DNA of 64,000 nt from Petroclostridium xylanilyticum (GCF_002252565.1 NZ_NPML01000002.1:62001-126000); one strand, 5' to 3'. Positions 29,632 to 39,692 are shown, counted from the stretch's first letter. Notes: generated by a model not told the origin, from the sequence alone. A program made the numbers and translations.

Positions 29632-30845
29632 ATGACGCAGACTGAACTTGAGATCAGGGTGAAAGCTATAAAGTTGAATTTAAAGAAAGTGTGGATAAGA
29701 GCCTCGTAGAGGAAGTATGCGCATTTGCAAATGCATCCGGCGGACGTGTATTTATAAGTGTTGATGATGGTGACAAAATCACTGGCACTGATATCAGCAA
29801 CGCCGCCCGTTCTCGAATTCACGACACGCTAAGACAGATACAGCCGGACGTAGCTGTTAAACTTGATGTTTTTAATAATATTATCATCCTGTCAGTGCCA
29901 GAAGGAAAAGAAAAGCCGTATAGTTGCTCAAAGGGTTTTTTCCTCAGAGTCGGGCCAAATTCTCAAAAGCTTGGACGGAATGAAATTATTGCTTTTATAC
30001 AGTCAGAGGGGCGTATACGATTTGATGAACTTGTTAAATCGGAGGCGACAGTACCTGAATCCTTGGACAGGAAAGCATTTGATAAGTATCTGAACCTTTC
30101 TGGAATTAGCAATGTTCTTCCTCCGGAAGATATGCTTCTGAATCTGGATTGCTGTGTGAAAACAGAAGGACATACTTCTTTAACAAATGCAGGAGTGCTA
30201 TTCTTTTCAAATGAGCCTATGAAATATATTCCTCAGGCTCAAGTGGTCTGTGCTTTATATAAAGGGACTGAAAAGATAACAGTTCTTGACCGGAAAGACC
30301 TGATTGGTGATTTGGTTACTGTTATTGATGAGGCTGTTCTGTTTCTTAAGAAGCATCTGAACTTGAGATATGAAATCAAGGAAATCCGTAGAAAAGAGAT
30401 TCTTGAAATACCTGAAATAGCAATAAGGGAGGCAGTTATTAATGCTGTTTGTCATAGGGACTACTTTGAAAAAGGTGCCAACGTGATGGTTGAGATTTTT
30501 GATGACCGGGTTGAAATCAGCAATCCTGGTTCCCTGCCTCACGGTATGACTTTAGAGGATTTCGGGAAAAGAAGTATGACAAGGAATCCTACCATTGCTT
30601 CCTTATTGCACCGTATTCACTATATAGAGAAAATGGGAACAGGTATTAATAGGATGAAGGAAGCCTGTAAAGAAGCTGGAATACCTGAACCGGAGTTTGA
30701 AATAACAGGCTTTTTCACAACTATATTCCGCAGAAAAACTTCGGGAAACATCGGTATAAACATCGGTATAGACGATGAAAAGTCAATATTTAATGACAAA
30801 AAGTCACCGCTGGTATTTTATGAAAATATTAAGCGTCTGCGGTAA
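29632..30845 (+). pseudogene. Frameshifted AlbA_2 / RecG-like ATP-binding regulator
   Basis: The main frame (from 29691) encodes an AlbA_2 DNA-binding domain (SLVEEVCAFANASGGRVFI) and a C-terminal HATPase-like domain (EIAIREAVINAVCHRDY, MGTGINRMKEACKEAG). The true N-terminus starts at ATG 29632 in another frame (MTQTELEIR) and returns as ESYKVEFKESVDKS in the main frame. One missing base around 29656-29660 would explain this. The C-terminal helix-turn-helix is short. Such proteins are usually standalone regulators or defence-associated. It could be a real pseudogene or a sequencing indel. Confidence 0.8.
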
Positions 30846-31032
30846 AATAGTGTATAATGAGATTCTATTTTAGTTTTTTTGCATATACTATTTATGCATG
30901 ACAATCACAATAAGTATTGACTACTTGTAATTGTTATGTTACGATAACCTTGTAAAAGATGTTATCGATAAAGTTGATCAGTGCCCTGGTGTTCCTTGAG
31001 AGCCAGGGCCATTTTACATTAAGGGGATTGCG

Positions 31033-31596
31033 ATGGGGGACAAGCTGTTTAAAACTTATCGTGAGCAGATAGAGATACTCAGAAGTAGGGGATTGAAAGT
31101 TGATAAAGGAGCCATAGGAGTTCTTCAAACCGAAAATTATTATAATGTTATAAATGGCTACAAAGACCTGTTTCTGGAAATTGCATCACCCGAAGAGAAA
31201 TTTAAGGATGGTGCCGACTTTGATGAAATCTATGCACTTTATGAGTTTGATAGGGAACTGCGTTTTATATTTTTAAAGCAGCTTTTAAAGCTGGAGACCA
31301 ATATCAAGTCTGTGACTGCATATAAATTCTCGGAGAAGTACGGACATGGGATGGATGTTCAGGACATATTTAAAGTAGAGCACTTCCAAGTAATAATATC
31401 CGGAAAGAACCTACTAAGCGGTAAGCCAGTAGCAGACCCATTCGTTATTGCGAAAGCAAAAATAATTGACGGTACAGTCATTACAAATGAAGCTAATAAA
31501 CCCAATGGAGCAAAGATACCGAACATCTGTGAGCGATTCAATGTTAAGTGTATTAACCTTGAACAATTCATGGAAGTTGAAGGATGGAGCTTCTAA
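31033..31596 (+). CDS. Chimeric ORF: AbiD/AbiF N-terminus joined to DUF4411 PIN-like C-terminus
   Basis: Residues 1-115 match the abortive-infection Abi_2 family (YREQIEILRSRGLKVDKG, YEFDRELRFIFLKQLLKLE). From about residue 120 the sequence switches to the end of a DUF4411 PIN-like toxin (GKPVADPFVIAKAKIIDG, INLEQFMEVEGWSF). The join is in frame near base 31389, and both halves lack their partner regions. The ATG has AAGGGGA upstream. This looks like a deletion fusion rather than an evolved two-domain protein; activity is doubtful. Confidence 0.7.
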   Translation: MGDKLFKTYREQIEILRSRGLKVDKGAIGVLQTENYYNVINGYKDLFLEIASPEEKFKDGADFDEIYALYEFDRELRFIFLKQLLKLETNIKSVTAYKFSEKYGHGMDVQDIFKVEHFQVIISGKNLLSGKPVADPFVIAKAKIIDGTVITNEANKPNGAKIPNICERFNVKCINLEQFMEVEGWSF

Positions 31597-32209
31597 TTAC
31601 ACTGCGACCCTATTCTATGAAAGGTTATACAGAGCGTTCGGAACTTTTCGGTGAAAACATTAGGACAGGCATTAAGATAAACCCGAACACCTCATAAATA
31701 GCGGCTTCAGCCACAAAAGTCTGGGGGAATCTTGGAGGAAACGTGGGGGAAATCAATACAGATTAACCCCCAACAATAACCCACAAAAGACTATACTATC
31801 ATTGAAGTACAGAACAGAATAAGTTGATTGATAATAACATAGGCATAGATTTTAATGAAGGTAGATGAATTGTATCTGTAAGTACCTCTACGTCAGTTAA
31901 CATTAATTTGTCATTTTTAAGAATTTTAGAAAAGTTAGTTACAAACAGTCATTGATGGCACATAATATATACGTGGTTGTTTTGTGCAGTTTGAAGCCTG
32001 ATTACCACCACTCCAAAGAGCCTTGAATACGCATATTTGTGATGATATACCTGGAGCTTAGGGAGAGAGAGCAACGATAGTCGATGTGGAAAAATCCAAC
32101 TTTGTGCACAAATTTTAAGACAGCATCGCATTCGTTGTGTTATAATACTCTATGTAGGGATGCAGTTAACAGACTGCTTGGATTTTAAACATACTGGAAT
32201 GATGAAGGT
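31597..32209. other. Spacer without recognisable gene
   Basis: These 613 bases contain only short interrupted frames. A TATAAT near 32140 may be the promoter remnant of the following pseudogene. No repeat family or RNA structure stood out. Confidence 0.5.
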
Positions 32210-32972
32210 ATGAACAAAATTGTTCGTGATGCGTATTGTGTAGAAGGATTGGATGTTGTCTACCTGAAGCCGCTTGAAATGGTACGAGAATTCATGCTGA
32301 AGCTCACGGAGCAGATGTCCATTGAGATAGAGCGTAGGATGAAATTCGCTGGACACGCAGCATTTCTCTTAAATAGAGATCAGCTACTTGTGGTATTGGC
32401 ACAGGCGGCAGCAAAGGTTACCGATACCTTCCTGCTGATGCCGATGGCTACAGGGACAAGAAGACCTGCAAAGTGGGAAGCCTTTACTGGGGCTGGTTGT
32501 AATGTTGACCTATGGGCGATGTATAAAGGTGTAACATTCCTTGTGAATATTGCTAATGACATGGCATCCATTGCCTCAAGCAGGGTCAAGAAGAAGATAG
32601 TATGTACTTCCTCTGTATCAGACTATCAAGGGTGAGGGCGAACAGCTTATTGATGATGAATATGTAGTTTCAAACATTAAGAGAAAGATACAGGAAAGGC
32701 TTGAGCCTGTACCCAACTGGTCTGCAAGATGGATTACAGGAGTCGAGGAAATATATGAGTATGAGGATAGAAAGGAAATGTACCATGCCGTGATCTATAT
32801 GGGCAGCATTAAGCAGATCAGCGACAATAGCAAGACTGATTTCAGGATGAGACTTGATCCGACATTGAAGGTCAGACAGAGCCGAAGAAGGGTATTTGTT
32901 GGCAGTGAGAACACATACTACAAGTACCACAGGCTTGTTAGCGTGAAGCCTGACGTACAAGTATATAGTTGA
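32210..32972 (+). pseudogene. Frameshifted hypothetical protein of mobile-element type
   Basis: Two frames make one protein of about 254 residues. The first (32210-32635) includes FAGHAAFLLNRDQLLVVLAQ and GTRRPAKWEAFTGAGCNVDL. The second resumes near 32601 as YVLPLYQTIKGEGEQLIDDE and runs to 32972 (RVFVGSENTYYKYHRLVS). Each frame is coding-like only on its side, so a single indel around 32590-32600 broke the gene. I do not recognise the family. It precedes a PIN toxin-antitoxin pair by 27 bases. Confidence 0.6.
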
Positions 32973-32999
32973 GTTGATAGTTAAGTGAAGGAGGCTGCG

Positions 33000-33485
33000 A
33001 TGGAGAAAGTTTATATAGAAACAACAATACCGAGTTATGCTACTGCCAGATTCAGCAGGGATATCGTTATTGCTGCCAGGCAGCAGACATCAAGGGAGTG
33101 GTGGGATACTGCAAGATTTAAGTACGATTTATATATTTCGGAAGTAGTCATTGCAGAATGCCGTATGGGCGACCCGGAAGCAGCAAAGAGAAGGCTGGAC
33201 TTGATTTCCGGTATTAAAATATTGAAGCTGACAGATGATATAAGCAGGCTTGCCGATGAGTACATTAAATTGTTGGATATACCTGAGAAGGCAAGGCTTG
33301 ATGCGTACCATCTTGCATTTGCGGTAATAAGTGAGATGGACTATCTTCTCACATGGAACTGTACACATATGGCTCAAGGCGAGATAATGTCGAAGCTGCG
33401 AAACTACAACCGGAAGAATAACTTGTTTGAACCGATATTGCTAACGCCTGATGAATTGATGGGGAGGGATAATTATGGCGTATAG
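33000..33485 (+). CDS. PIN-domain ribonuclease toxin (VapC-like)
   Basis: This 161-aa PIN protein has the acidic residues expected for the metal site: YIETTIPSY at the N-terminus (Glu in place of the usual Asp), EVVIAECRMGD near residue 50, and KARLDAYHLAFA near 100, with TWNCTHMA after it. Such toxins cleave RNA. GAAGGAGG precedes the ATG. A 59-aa gene overlaps its end by 11 bases and looks like the antitoxin, so the toxin-first order is reversed compared with most VapBC pairs. Confidence 0.85.
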   Translation: MEKVYIETTIPSYATARFSRDIVIAARQQTSREWWDTARFKYDLYISEVVIAECRMGDPEAAKRRLDLISGIKILKLTDDISRLADEYIKLLDIPEKARLDAYHLAFAVISEMDYLLTWNCTHMAQGEIMSKLRNYNRKNNLFEPILLTPDELMGRDNYGV

Positions 33486-33654
33486 AGATCCGATTGTTGA
33501 GGAAGTCTGGAAGTCAAGAGAGCAGTTGTTGGAACAGCATGGCGGTCTGGAAGGATTTCTTGAGTATATCAAGAAGCAGGAACAGGAGCACCCGGAAAGA
33601 CTGGTTGACCCAAAGCAGGTTAAGAACGTAAAGGATAATAGAATCGCACTGTGA
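33475..33654 (+). CDS. Small antitoxin partner of the PIN toxin (59 aa)
   Basis: This short ORF starts at ATG 33475 inside the toxin gene, with GGGGAGGG upstream. The product begins MAYRDPIVEEVWKSREQLLE. The pattern D-P-I-V-x-E-V-x-x-x-R is seen in small proteins encoded beside IETTIPSY-type PIN toxins. It is acidic-basic and helical with no metal motif. Translational overlap with the toxin supports a toxin-antitoxin pair. The family assignment comes from this pattern and context. Confidence 0.75.
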   Translation: MAYRDPIVEEVWKSREQLLEQHGGLEGFLEYIKKQEQEHPERLVDPKQVKNVKDNRIAL

Positions 33655-33913
33655 TGAATGGAGGGCAGGACAGCGGTTAAGAAGTTTAAAGAAAAATATG
33701 AGATTTAGAATCACACTTATGTTCTGAAATGATACCCCTCGGCATTCATAGAGTCCATTTTTTGAACGACCAAATTTATATCGGTAAAAATATTAGTCTG
33801 ATAAAAGTAGGATACAAAAACACAATCCGTTTTATTGGACACCTCTTGTGATATTATGGTATCATTGGAGGTGTAATTATTTGGAATAATATTGCGGTTA
33901 TAGGGGTGCAGTT

Positions 33914-35106
33914 ATGGCAAAAAGTTCCAATCAGAAGTTGAAAATTCTATACTTAATGAAAATGCTTCTTGAAAAAACGGATGAAGAAAATACAATGACA
34001 ATAAATGACATGATAGCAGAACTTGGACGCTATGGCATTACTGCTGAGCGAAAATCAATTTACGACGATATAGAGGCCTTACGTCATTACGGAATAGATA
34101 TTGCTACTCGGAAAACAAAAACTACGGATTATTTTGTGACAAACCGTCCTTTTGAATTACCGGAATTGAAACTATGGTTGATGCTGTTCAATGTTCGAAA
34201 TTTATTACATATAAAAAGAGTAATGAACTTATAAAAAAGATCGAGAGCCTGGCAAGCTCTAATCAAGCTGCGTTACTTCATCGCCAAGTTTATGTGGCAA
34301 ACAGGGTTAAGGCTATTAATGAAAACATTTATTATAATGTGGACAGGCTTCATATCGCAATTGCAGAGAATAAGCAGGTATCTTTCAAGTATTTTGACTA
34401 CGATATTAAAAAAGAAAAGAGATATAGAAAGAATGGAGAACTTTATTTTGTAAGTCCTTATGCTTTATCCTGGGATGATGAAAATTATTATCTTATTACC
34501 TTCTCAGAAAAATATAATGATTTCACCCATTATCGAGTTGACAGAATGACGAATATTGAAATTGTAGATCAGCTACGCCCAGATCTGATTGTGAAAAAGG
34601 AGCTTGGTAAGAAAGGCTCAAGCATATTTGAAGTTCCTTGCAGACAGGCAGTATATGCAGAAGATAAGAAAGTAGCAAGGGAGCGAAACATTGCTATTTT
34701 AGGAAAAAGCCTCTCTGAACAAACCTTGGGTATAGCCAAAGCAATAAAGCAAGTTGATGAATTCTTGCAAAGCAAACCTCAGTGGAAAAACGGGCTTCTT
34801 GAAAGCCATCCGGAATTTTGTTTTTCAAAGCTTAATAACAATCAGCCAATTCTTGAGCATAAAACATCTACCGAAGGTCAACAAAAACGTCTTGGAATAC
34901 TCAGAGAATATTATCCTAAAGCAGATCAAGTTGTAGAGAAATTTTTAGCCGATGTCCCATATAGAAAGAAAATTGACGATGTGGTAGATGCCTTATGTCT
35001 GGCAGTGATGGGGAAAGTAATCCTTGAAAAAGGTCTTAAAACTATTCCGGAAAAACCAATGATGGGCGCTAAAGGAATTATAATGCAAATAGTTTATGCA
35101 GAGTAA
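33914..35106 (+). pseudogene. Frameshifted WYL-domain regulator fused to the C-terminus of a DUF429 protein
   Basis: The first frame (33914-34234) encodes a winged-helix start (LKILYLMKMLLEKTDEENTM, GRYGITAERKSIYDDIEALR). After a one-base loss near 34175 the second frame continues as VDAVQCSKFITYKKS with a WYL domain (FVSPYALSWDDENYYLITFS, HYRVDRMTNIEI). From about 34590 the sequence changes to a DUF429 protein end (GKKGSSIFEVPCRQAVY, LESHPEFCFSKLNNNQPI, DDVVDALCLAVMG). This combines an indel and a deletion fusion; no intact regulator remains. Confidence 0.75.
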
Positions 35107-35195
35107 AGCGGATAAGTTGTTTTATAAATTAAAAACGACTGTCCGTTTTATTGTACATATTGTTTGATACAATTTATTATAGAGGGAGTGTGATC

Positions 35196-35399
35196 ATGGT
35201 GAAGTTTGGTATGAGAAAACCAAGTATTAGAAAGAGTATTGCAGCAAGAACGAGTGTAAAAAGATACATACGCCATAGCTTAGGGGTGAAAGCACCAAGA
35301 GGATGGGGTTGGATTACAAATCCTAAAAAAGCCTTGTATAACAAGGTCTACCGTAAAACCACATTTAGTATATTTGATATTTTTAAGTTCTTTAAATAA
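35196..35399 (+). CDS. Small basic protein of phage/mobile-element type (67 aa)
   Basis: ATG 35196 is preceded by AGAGGGAG. The product is strongly basic (MVKFGMRKPSIRKSIAARTS at the start; GWGWITNPKKALYNKVY and KTTFSIFDIFKFF at the end). I recall short proteins with KPS-x-K-K-S-I-x-A-R-T and GWI-x-N-P-K-K-A-x-Y-N-K-V-Y-x-K-T-T-F from clostridial mobile elements, without a known function. It lies 45 bases upstream of the nuclease module and could be its first gene. Confidence 0.6.
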   Translation: MVKFGMRKPSIRKSIAARTSVKRYIRHSLGVKAPRGWGWITNPKKALYNKVYRKTTFSIFDIFKFFK

Positions 35400-35444
35400 T
35401 AAACCTATTTTGAGCTTTTGGAGTTATCCATTGGGGGTGATAAT

Positions 35445-36287
35445 TTGATACAAGCCGTACTTGAAGGCAAATCATTAGGTTATGAGTATACTGAGGATAT
35501 CCTTACTTCAACAGTCTTTGGCACTCTAAAATATCTAAGGCCAGACATGATATTGATTCCTTTTATTGAATCTGCGTTTTTATATAACGAGGAAAGGACA
35601 ACTCTCTGGGAAAAATTAAATTCGGAAGGAATTGAACTGAGATGCTATCGGGAAGTAGAATATGTATTCTGGACCTGGAATCAGAATTATGGAGAGCCGG
35701 ATTTAATCCTTATATTTAGAGACCATGTACATGGTTTTGATGACTTGCTTCTTGTTGTTGAAGCAAAATTCAAATCAGGGAAAAGTGGAACAGACGAAAA
35801 TGATCAATTAGTTCGCTATTTTGAAGCAATAAGTAATGATATAGAGAATTTTACGGAATCATCTGTGTCAAGCTTCAAAGGCAGAAAGGGATATATTATT
35901 TATTTGACAGAAGCCGAAGCTTACTTGGATATAACGGCAACTACCCAAATAATACAAAGCAGATATAATGAAATAAAAGAAAATGTATTTCATCTGAGAT
36001 GGCATCAATTGTACAAAACACTTGAGAAAATGTATCCATTCTATTCATCATTTGAAAAGATTATCGTAGACGACTTGATGAAGTATATGGAAAAGCTCGG
36101 ATTGAGGGATTTTTCAGGGATATCTCTACCGGAAAAGTCGTTGAATTCAGCTTTTTCATTGCCGTACCCGATTTTTTATAATGATGAAAACAGTTCTGCT
36201 GAGAAGAAAACTTATTTTGACCAATTGAACAACTTAGATATTACAATAGAAAAAAATATTTTTTATAGGGGGAATCAGTGTGAGTGA
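35445..36287 (+). CDS. PD-(D/E)XK-type nuclease of an unknown three-gene module
   Basis: This is a protein of about 280 aa. The core shows GEPDLILIF followed after about 10 residues by LLLVVEAKFKSGKSG, the D-x(n)-E-x-K arrangement of PD-(D/E)XK nucleases (near residues 83 and 104). The rest is mixed alpha/beta with no other known domain. A TTG start at 35445 sits right after TTGGGGGTGATAA and is favoured. It overlaps the next gene by eight bases. Restriction- or defence-like function is inferred from the fold and the neighbourhood. Confidence 0.75.
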   Translation: MIQAVLEGKSLGYEYTEDILTSTVFGTLKYLRPDMILIPFIESAFLYNEERTTLWEKLNSEGIELRCYREVEYVFWTWNQNYGEPDLILIFRDHVHGFDDLLLVVEAKFKSGKSGTDENDQLVRYFEAISNDIENFTESSVSSFKGRKGYIIYLTEAEAYLDITATTQIIQSRYNEIKENVFHLRWHQLYKTLEKMYPFYSSFEKIIVDDLMKYMEKLGLRDFSGISLPEKSLNSAFSLPYPIFYNDENSSAEKKTYFDQLNNLDITIEKNIFYRGNQCE

Positions 36288-36813
36288 TATTCAAAAGGGA
36301 CATCAAATAACATTAGCTTTTCAATATATTCAACAAGTATTTAAAGAATGTCAGCGATTAATATTTAAAATTGACAACCAATTGGCTCCTGAATGGGGGA
36401 ACTTATATGGTAATAGAATAACAAAGGATGTAAGCGCAAGCTTGCAGGAGGCCGACAGATGGATTGTTGAAGCAATTTTCCGAGTTTATCAAAACAATAA
36501 AGATAAACTGGTTAATAAATGCATTACAATCACTTTTTGGGGAGATGAAGTAGAAGAACCAATTATTACTGCCGGAAAAATTGTATACTCCGATATAGAT
36601 AAAAGGGATCATTGGGATTTATGGAATATCTGGTTTTATTGGTCTGATGCAAGTGAAGACAATAACTATGAATTGGATGGCAAAGTTAATCATTTCCAAT
36701 CCGAGGAATGCAAACATATTGATGAGGCGTATGTTTTCAGTTTGCCACTTATCAGTATTACAGACGATGAAGCATTAATTGAAAAGATCATTAAACCGTT
36801 AAAAGAGCTTTAA
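36280..36813 (+). CDS. Unknown protein, second gene of the nuclease module
   Basis: The 177-aa product begins MSDIQKGHQITLAFQYIQQV (GTG start, TAGGGGGAA upstream) and overlaps the nuclease gene by eight bases. It is mixed alpha/beta, rich in Trp and Asp in the middle (DKRDHWDLWNIWFYWSDASE), with no membrane segment and no known motif. Tight coupling suggests a partner or inhibitor of the nuclease. Confidence 0.65.
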   Translation: MSDIQKGHQITLAFQYIQQVFKECQRLIFKIDNQLAPEWGNLYGNRITKDVSASLQEADRWIVEAIFRVYQNNKDKLVNKCITITFWGDEVEEPIITAGKIVYSDIDKRDHWDLWNIWFYWSDASEDNNYELDGKVNHFQSEECKHIDEAYVFSLPLISITDDEALIEKIIKPLKEL

Positions 36814-36842
36814 AATTGTCATGGGAGAGGGTGAGATACCAG

Positions 36843-37217
36843 ATGAAACTAACTGATAATATACGGGCTGTTCTTGAATTCTATTCTTCTCTCGGTAAGC
36901 ATCAAGCCTTCTGTGAATTAAAACACTACAATGGTAATACCGAGGAATATATTTATTCCCGACTGGAGAGAGCAGCCTTTGACCAGCGTGATGGGAACAA
37001 TGTTGCTACCTTTTCAAGATATGCCATATGGGCAGATGATGTAAGGTATCTTATAAAAAGTGCTATAGAATCGATTAATGCTCAGGATAAAGAAAAGGCT
37101 GTTAAAGAACTTACACTTGCGTTGAATGCTTTGGGTGCGTTTGTAGATATCCAGAATATGTTTGACGCTCAGCCCGGAAGAATGCAGTTTGAAAAGCCTG
37201 AACAGATTTTAAAGTAG
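36843..37217 (+). CDS. Unknown helical protein, third gene of the nuclease module
   Basis: The product is about 124 aa from ATG 36843, preceded by GAGAGGGTGAG; a TTG at 36816 would give 133 aa. It is mostly helical (YIYSRLERAAFDQRDGN, AVKELTLALNALGAFVDIQN). No family was recognised. It lies 29 bases after the second gene and before a truncated HD gene, so the module ends here. Confidence 0.6.
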   Translation: MKLTDNIRAVLEFYSSLGKHQAFCELKHYNGNTEEYIYSRLERAAFDQRDGNNVATFSRYAIWADDVRYLIKSAIESINAQDKEKAVKELTLALNALGAFVDIQNMFDAQPGRMQFEKPEQILK

Positions 37218-37292
37218 TATATGGAGTTTAAAAAATTATAGATATAGTTTGCTGTTTAATCTATATCGGAAACATAAAATGGGGTGTACTAA

Positions 37293-37387
37293 ATGCTTGA
37301 TAAAGCTATTCGTATTGCAGCTAAAGCGCATGAAGGACAGACGGACAAGGCTGGACAGCCATATATACTTCACCCGCTACGAGTCAC
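37293..37387 (+). pseudogene. N-terminal fragment of an HD-domain (RelA/SpoT-like) protein
   Basis: ATG 37293 with GGGGTG upstream encodes MLDKAIRIAAKAHEGQ and AGQPYILHPLRV, the start of an HD-type (p)ppGpp hydrolase or nucleotidase family. Immediately after LRV the sequence becomes dispersed repeat R3 and the frame soon stops. The rest of the gene is absent. Confidence 0.75.
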
Positions 37388-37482
37388 GTGGAGACAGTTG
37401 TGAGGATTGAGAGGGTGAAAGGCTGATGGATAAGGCCTTTGGAGTGATTTACTAAGTTGCTGGTTTAAGTGTACAAAATATA
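37388..37482 (+). repeat. Dispersed repeat R, copy R3 (shorter)
   Basis: GTGAGGATTGAGAGGGTGAA and AGGCTGATGGATAAGG match R1 and R2. The middle is diverged and the end AAGTGTACAAAATAT is shorter. It joins a truncated HD gene on the left to a 5'-truncated STAND NTPase on the right. Confidence 0.8.
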
Positions 37483-39573
37483 TCTGATCTATCCAAAACC
37501 AAAGGCTATACCTCTTTACCTCTGTGGCAGGAAAAAATATATAAAATCGGTATGGATATAGCTTCTATTGACGGCTATTACAAAGAATATCAGAAATCCC
37601 TTATCCGGCTGTGTGATATGACTTCAAATAAATCTTTTGAAATACTCAAACAAGAATTTTCCCAGGGTGTTTCTACCCATCCTGCCCATATCCGAAATAA
37701 TTTGGATTTTGTCCGTAGTGAATGGACTGAGAAAATCAGTCTGTCGCTTAGCAATCATAAAGCTGTGATTATCAAAGGGGTGTCTGGTCAAGGGAAATCC
37801 GCATTATGTTATAGATTTCTTTTGGATAATTATCCTGAGCAGCTTGTGTTTTGTGTCAGGCATATACAATCTTTCCGGCAGGCTGAGAATTTAGTAAGTG
37901 CTTTACAAGGGATTATCAAACATGCCCGGAACATTATTATATATATCGATGTTAATCCTGGAGAAACCAATTGGGTTCTATTGCTTCAAGAATTGCAGGC
38001 AAGAGGGGTTTCAGTTCCTGTTTTGGTATCTATTAGGGAAGAAGATTTCAAATTATCAAAAGTAGATGGAAGCGTAATATCAATAGATATAATTGATTTA
38101 TATTTCTTCAAAATAGAAGCAGAGAATATTTATAAAGTTTTAACATTAGACAATCCACATCCGATATTCCGAAGTTTTGATGAGGCATGGAAACGATTCG
38201 GGGAAGGAGGTACCTTTTTAGAATTTATCTATCTTCTCAATAATAATCAGACATTGCGTCAACGCTTAGTTGGACAGGTAGAAAAATTAATAAGTGAAAA
38301 AAATCCTGATTCTTGGCTTATGCTCTTGAATTTAGTGTGTTATGCAGGGAAGATAGGCTGTCCCGTTCTATTTAAGGATGCTAAGCGAGAGTGTAGTTGT
38401 GATACTGCTATTGCTGCTTTAGATAGAATGAGTAAGGAGTATTTATTAAAGAGTTCCGATGATGGCCGCTATATTGAAACTCTTCATCCTTTGAGAGCTT
38501 CAATTGTTTATGATATCCTTCTTGAAAAAATTGCTTATAGTCCTTCGCAATTACTATTAGCGGTTCTAAAATGTATCGAGGGTCGCTATCCACAGTTAAT
38601 TCTAATGGACTATTTTACCCAAAACCCGTATGATCCATCATTAATATCGGAGCTTACTGCTGTTCCTTGCCGTGATTGGACGATGTTTGCCTGCATGTTA
38701 AACACAATACTTTGGCTTGACGTGAAGTTGTATGCAGAACGCAACCAAAAGGTTTATGACGAACTCATTGCTAAAAAAGGCAACGGTTGGCTGGCTTTTG
38801 CACCACTTGATATTTCCGGTGAATTGCGGCCTAATGAGTTTATCTCAGAAAACCTTACAAGTATTTTTCCTGAAATGGCGGAAGGAATAATAAGAGATAT
38901 TGAATGGATGAAAAATTCATTGACCAGTACGGTAATTACCTATGATACCACGGATTTATGGGTGAAAAATTCTAATATTCCGCTCAATGTTCCAAAATCG
39001 GATTCTGAGTGGTCTGATTTCGGATATTCTTTATTTTGGTTAGCAAAAAGAAAACAAAAAATCCAATTGCCGTTTTCATTGGAAATATTACGAGAAGCAA
39101 TTAAAAATGGCGATTTACAGGCTAAGGCTGATATGGTGTCAGGTCTCTTTTTTCAGGAGTTATTTGATTCTTATACAATTTGCGAGTCACTATTAAGAGA
39201 TCGTATTATACGGCATTTTAATGTTATTAAATTTATAGTATCGGAGACGGAAGTATCCTGTGAGTTTATACCGCCATACTTTGACGATAATGAGAATAGT
39301 TCTAAGATCAAGAATTTCAATCATTTCTGGACCATGAATATGGTGGATATTTTAAGCAAAATATATCCGGATAAAGAATACATCGGAGCCAAGTTAATTG
39401 GCGTTGATTTACTGGGTGATTTGGGAATACCGGCAGTGGATTATGAAAAAAGAATACATCGTTCTAATTTGCCTTATAAATGGATAACTGAAATTAATTC
39501 TTGGCTGATATCCCGTATAAATTATGCCTATTATTGTGATGATTGGCTAAAAACGGCTGCATGTGGTGTTTGA
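37483..39573 (+). pseudogene. 5'-truncated STAND-type NTPase
   Basis: The open frame is coding-like from the right edge of R3 (YTSLPLWQEKIYKIG) and reaches ATG 37552 without any ribosome site, so its N-terminus is lost. The remaining 673+ residues carry a P-loop GVSGQGKS near residue 80 (counted from 37552) and a Walker B-like NIIIYIDVNPG about 50 residues later, then a long helical region. This fits signal-transducing STAND NTPases used in antiviral defence or regulation. The effector or recognition part that would lie at the N-terminus cannot be seen. Confidence 0.65.
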
Positions 39574-39692
39574 AATACCGGAGTACAAGTTCAGGTTTAT
39601 GGGTAAGGCTGGGGGTAGGTAAATATTTTCCTATATTTTGGTTGAATCTCTTTTTGATATCTTCTATAATGTGAATATGAGGAGAACTGCAT

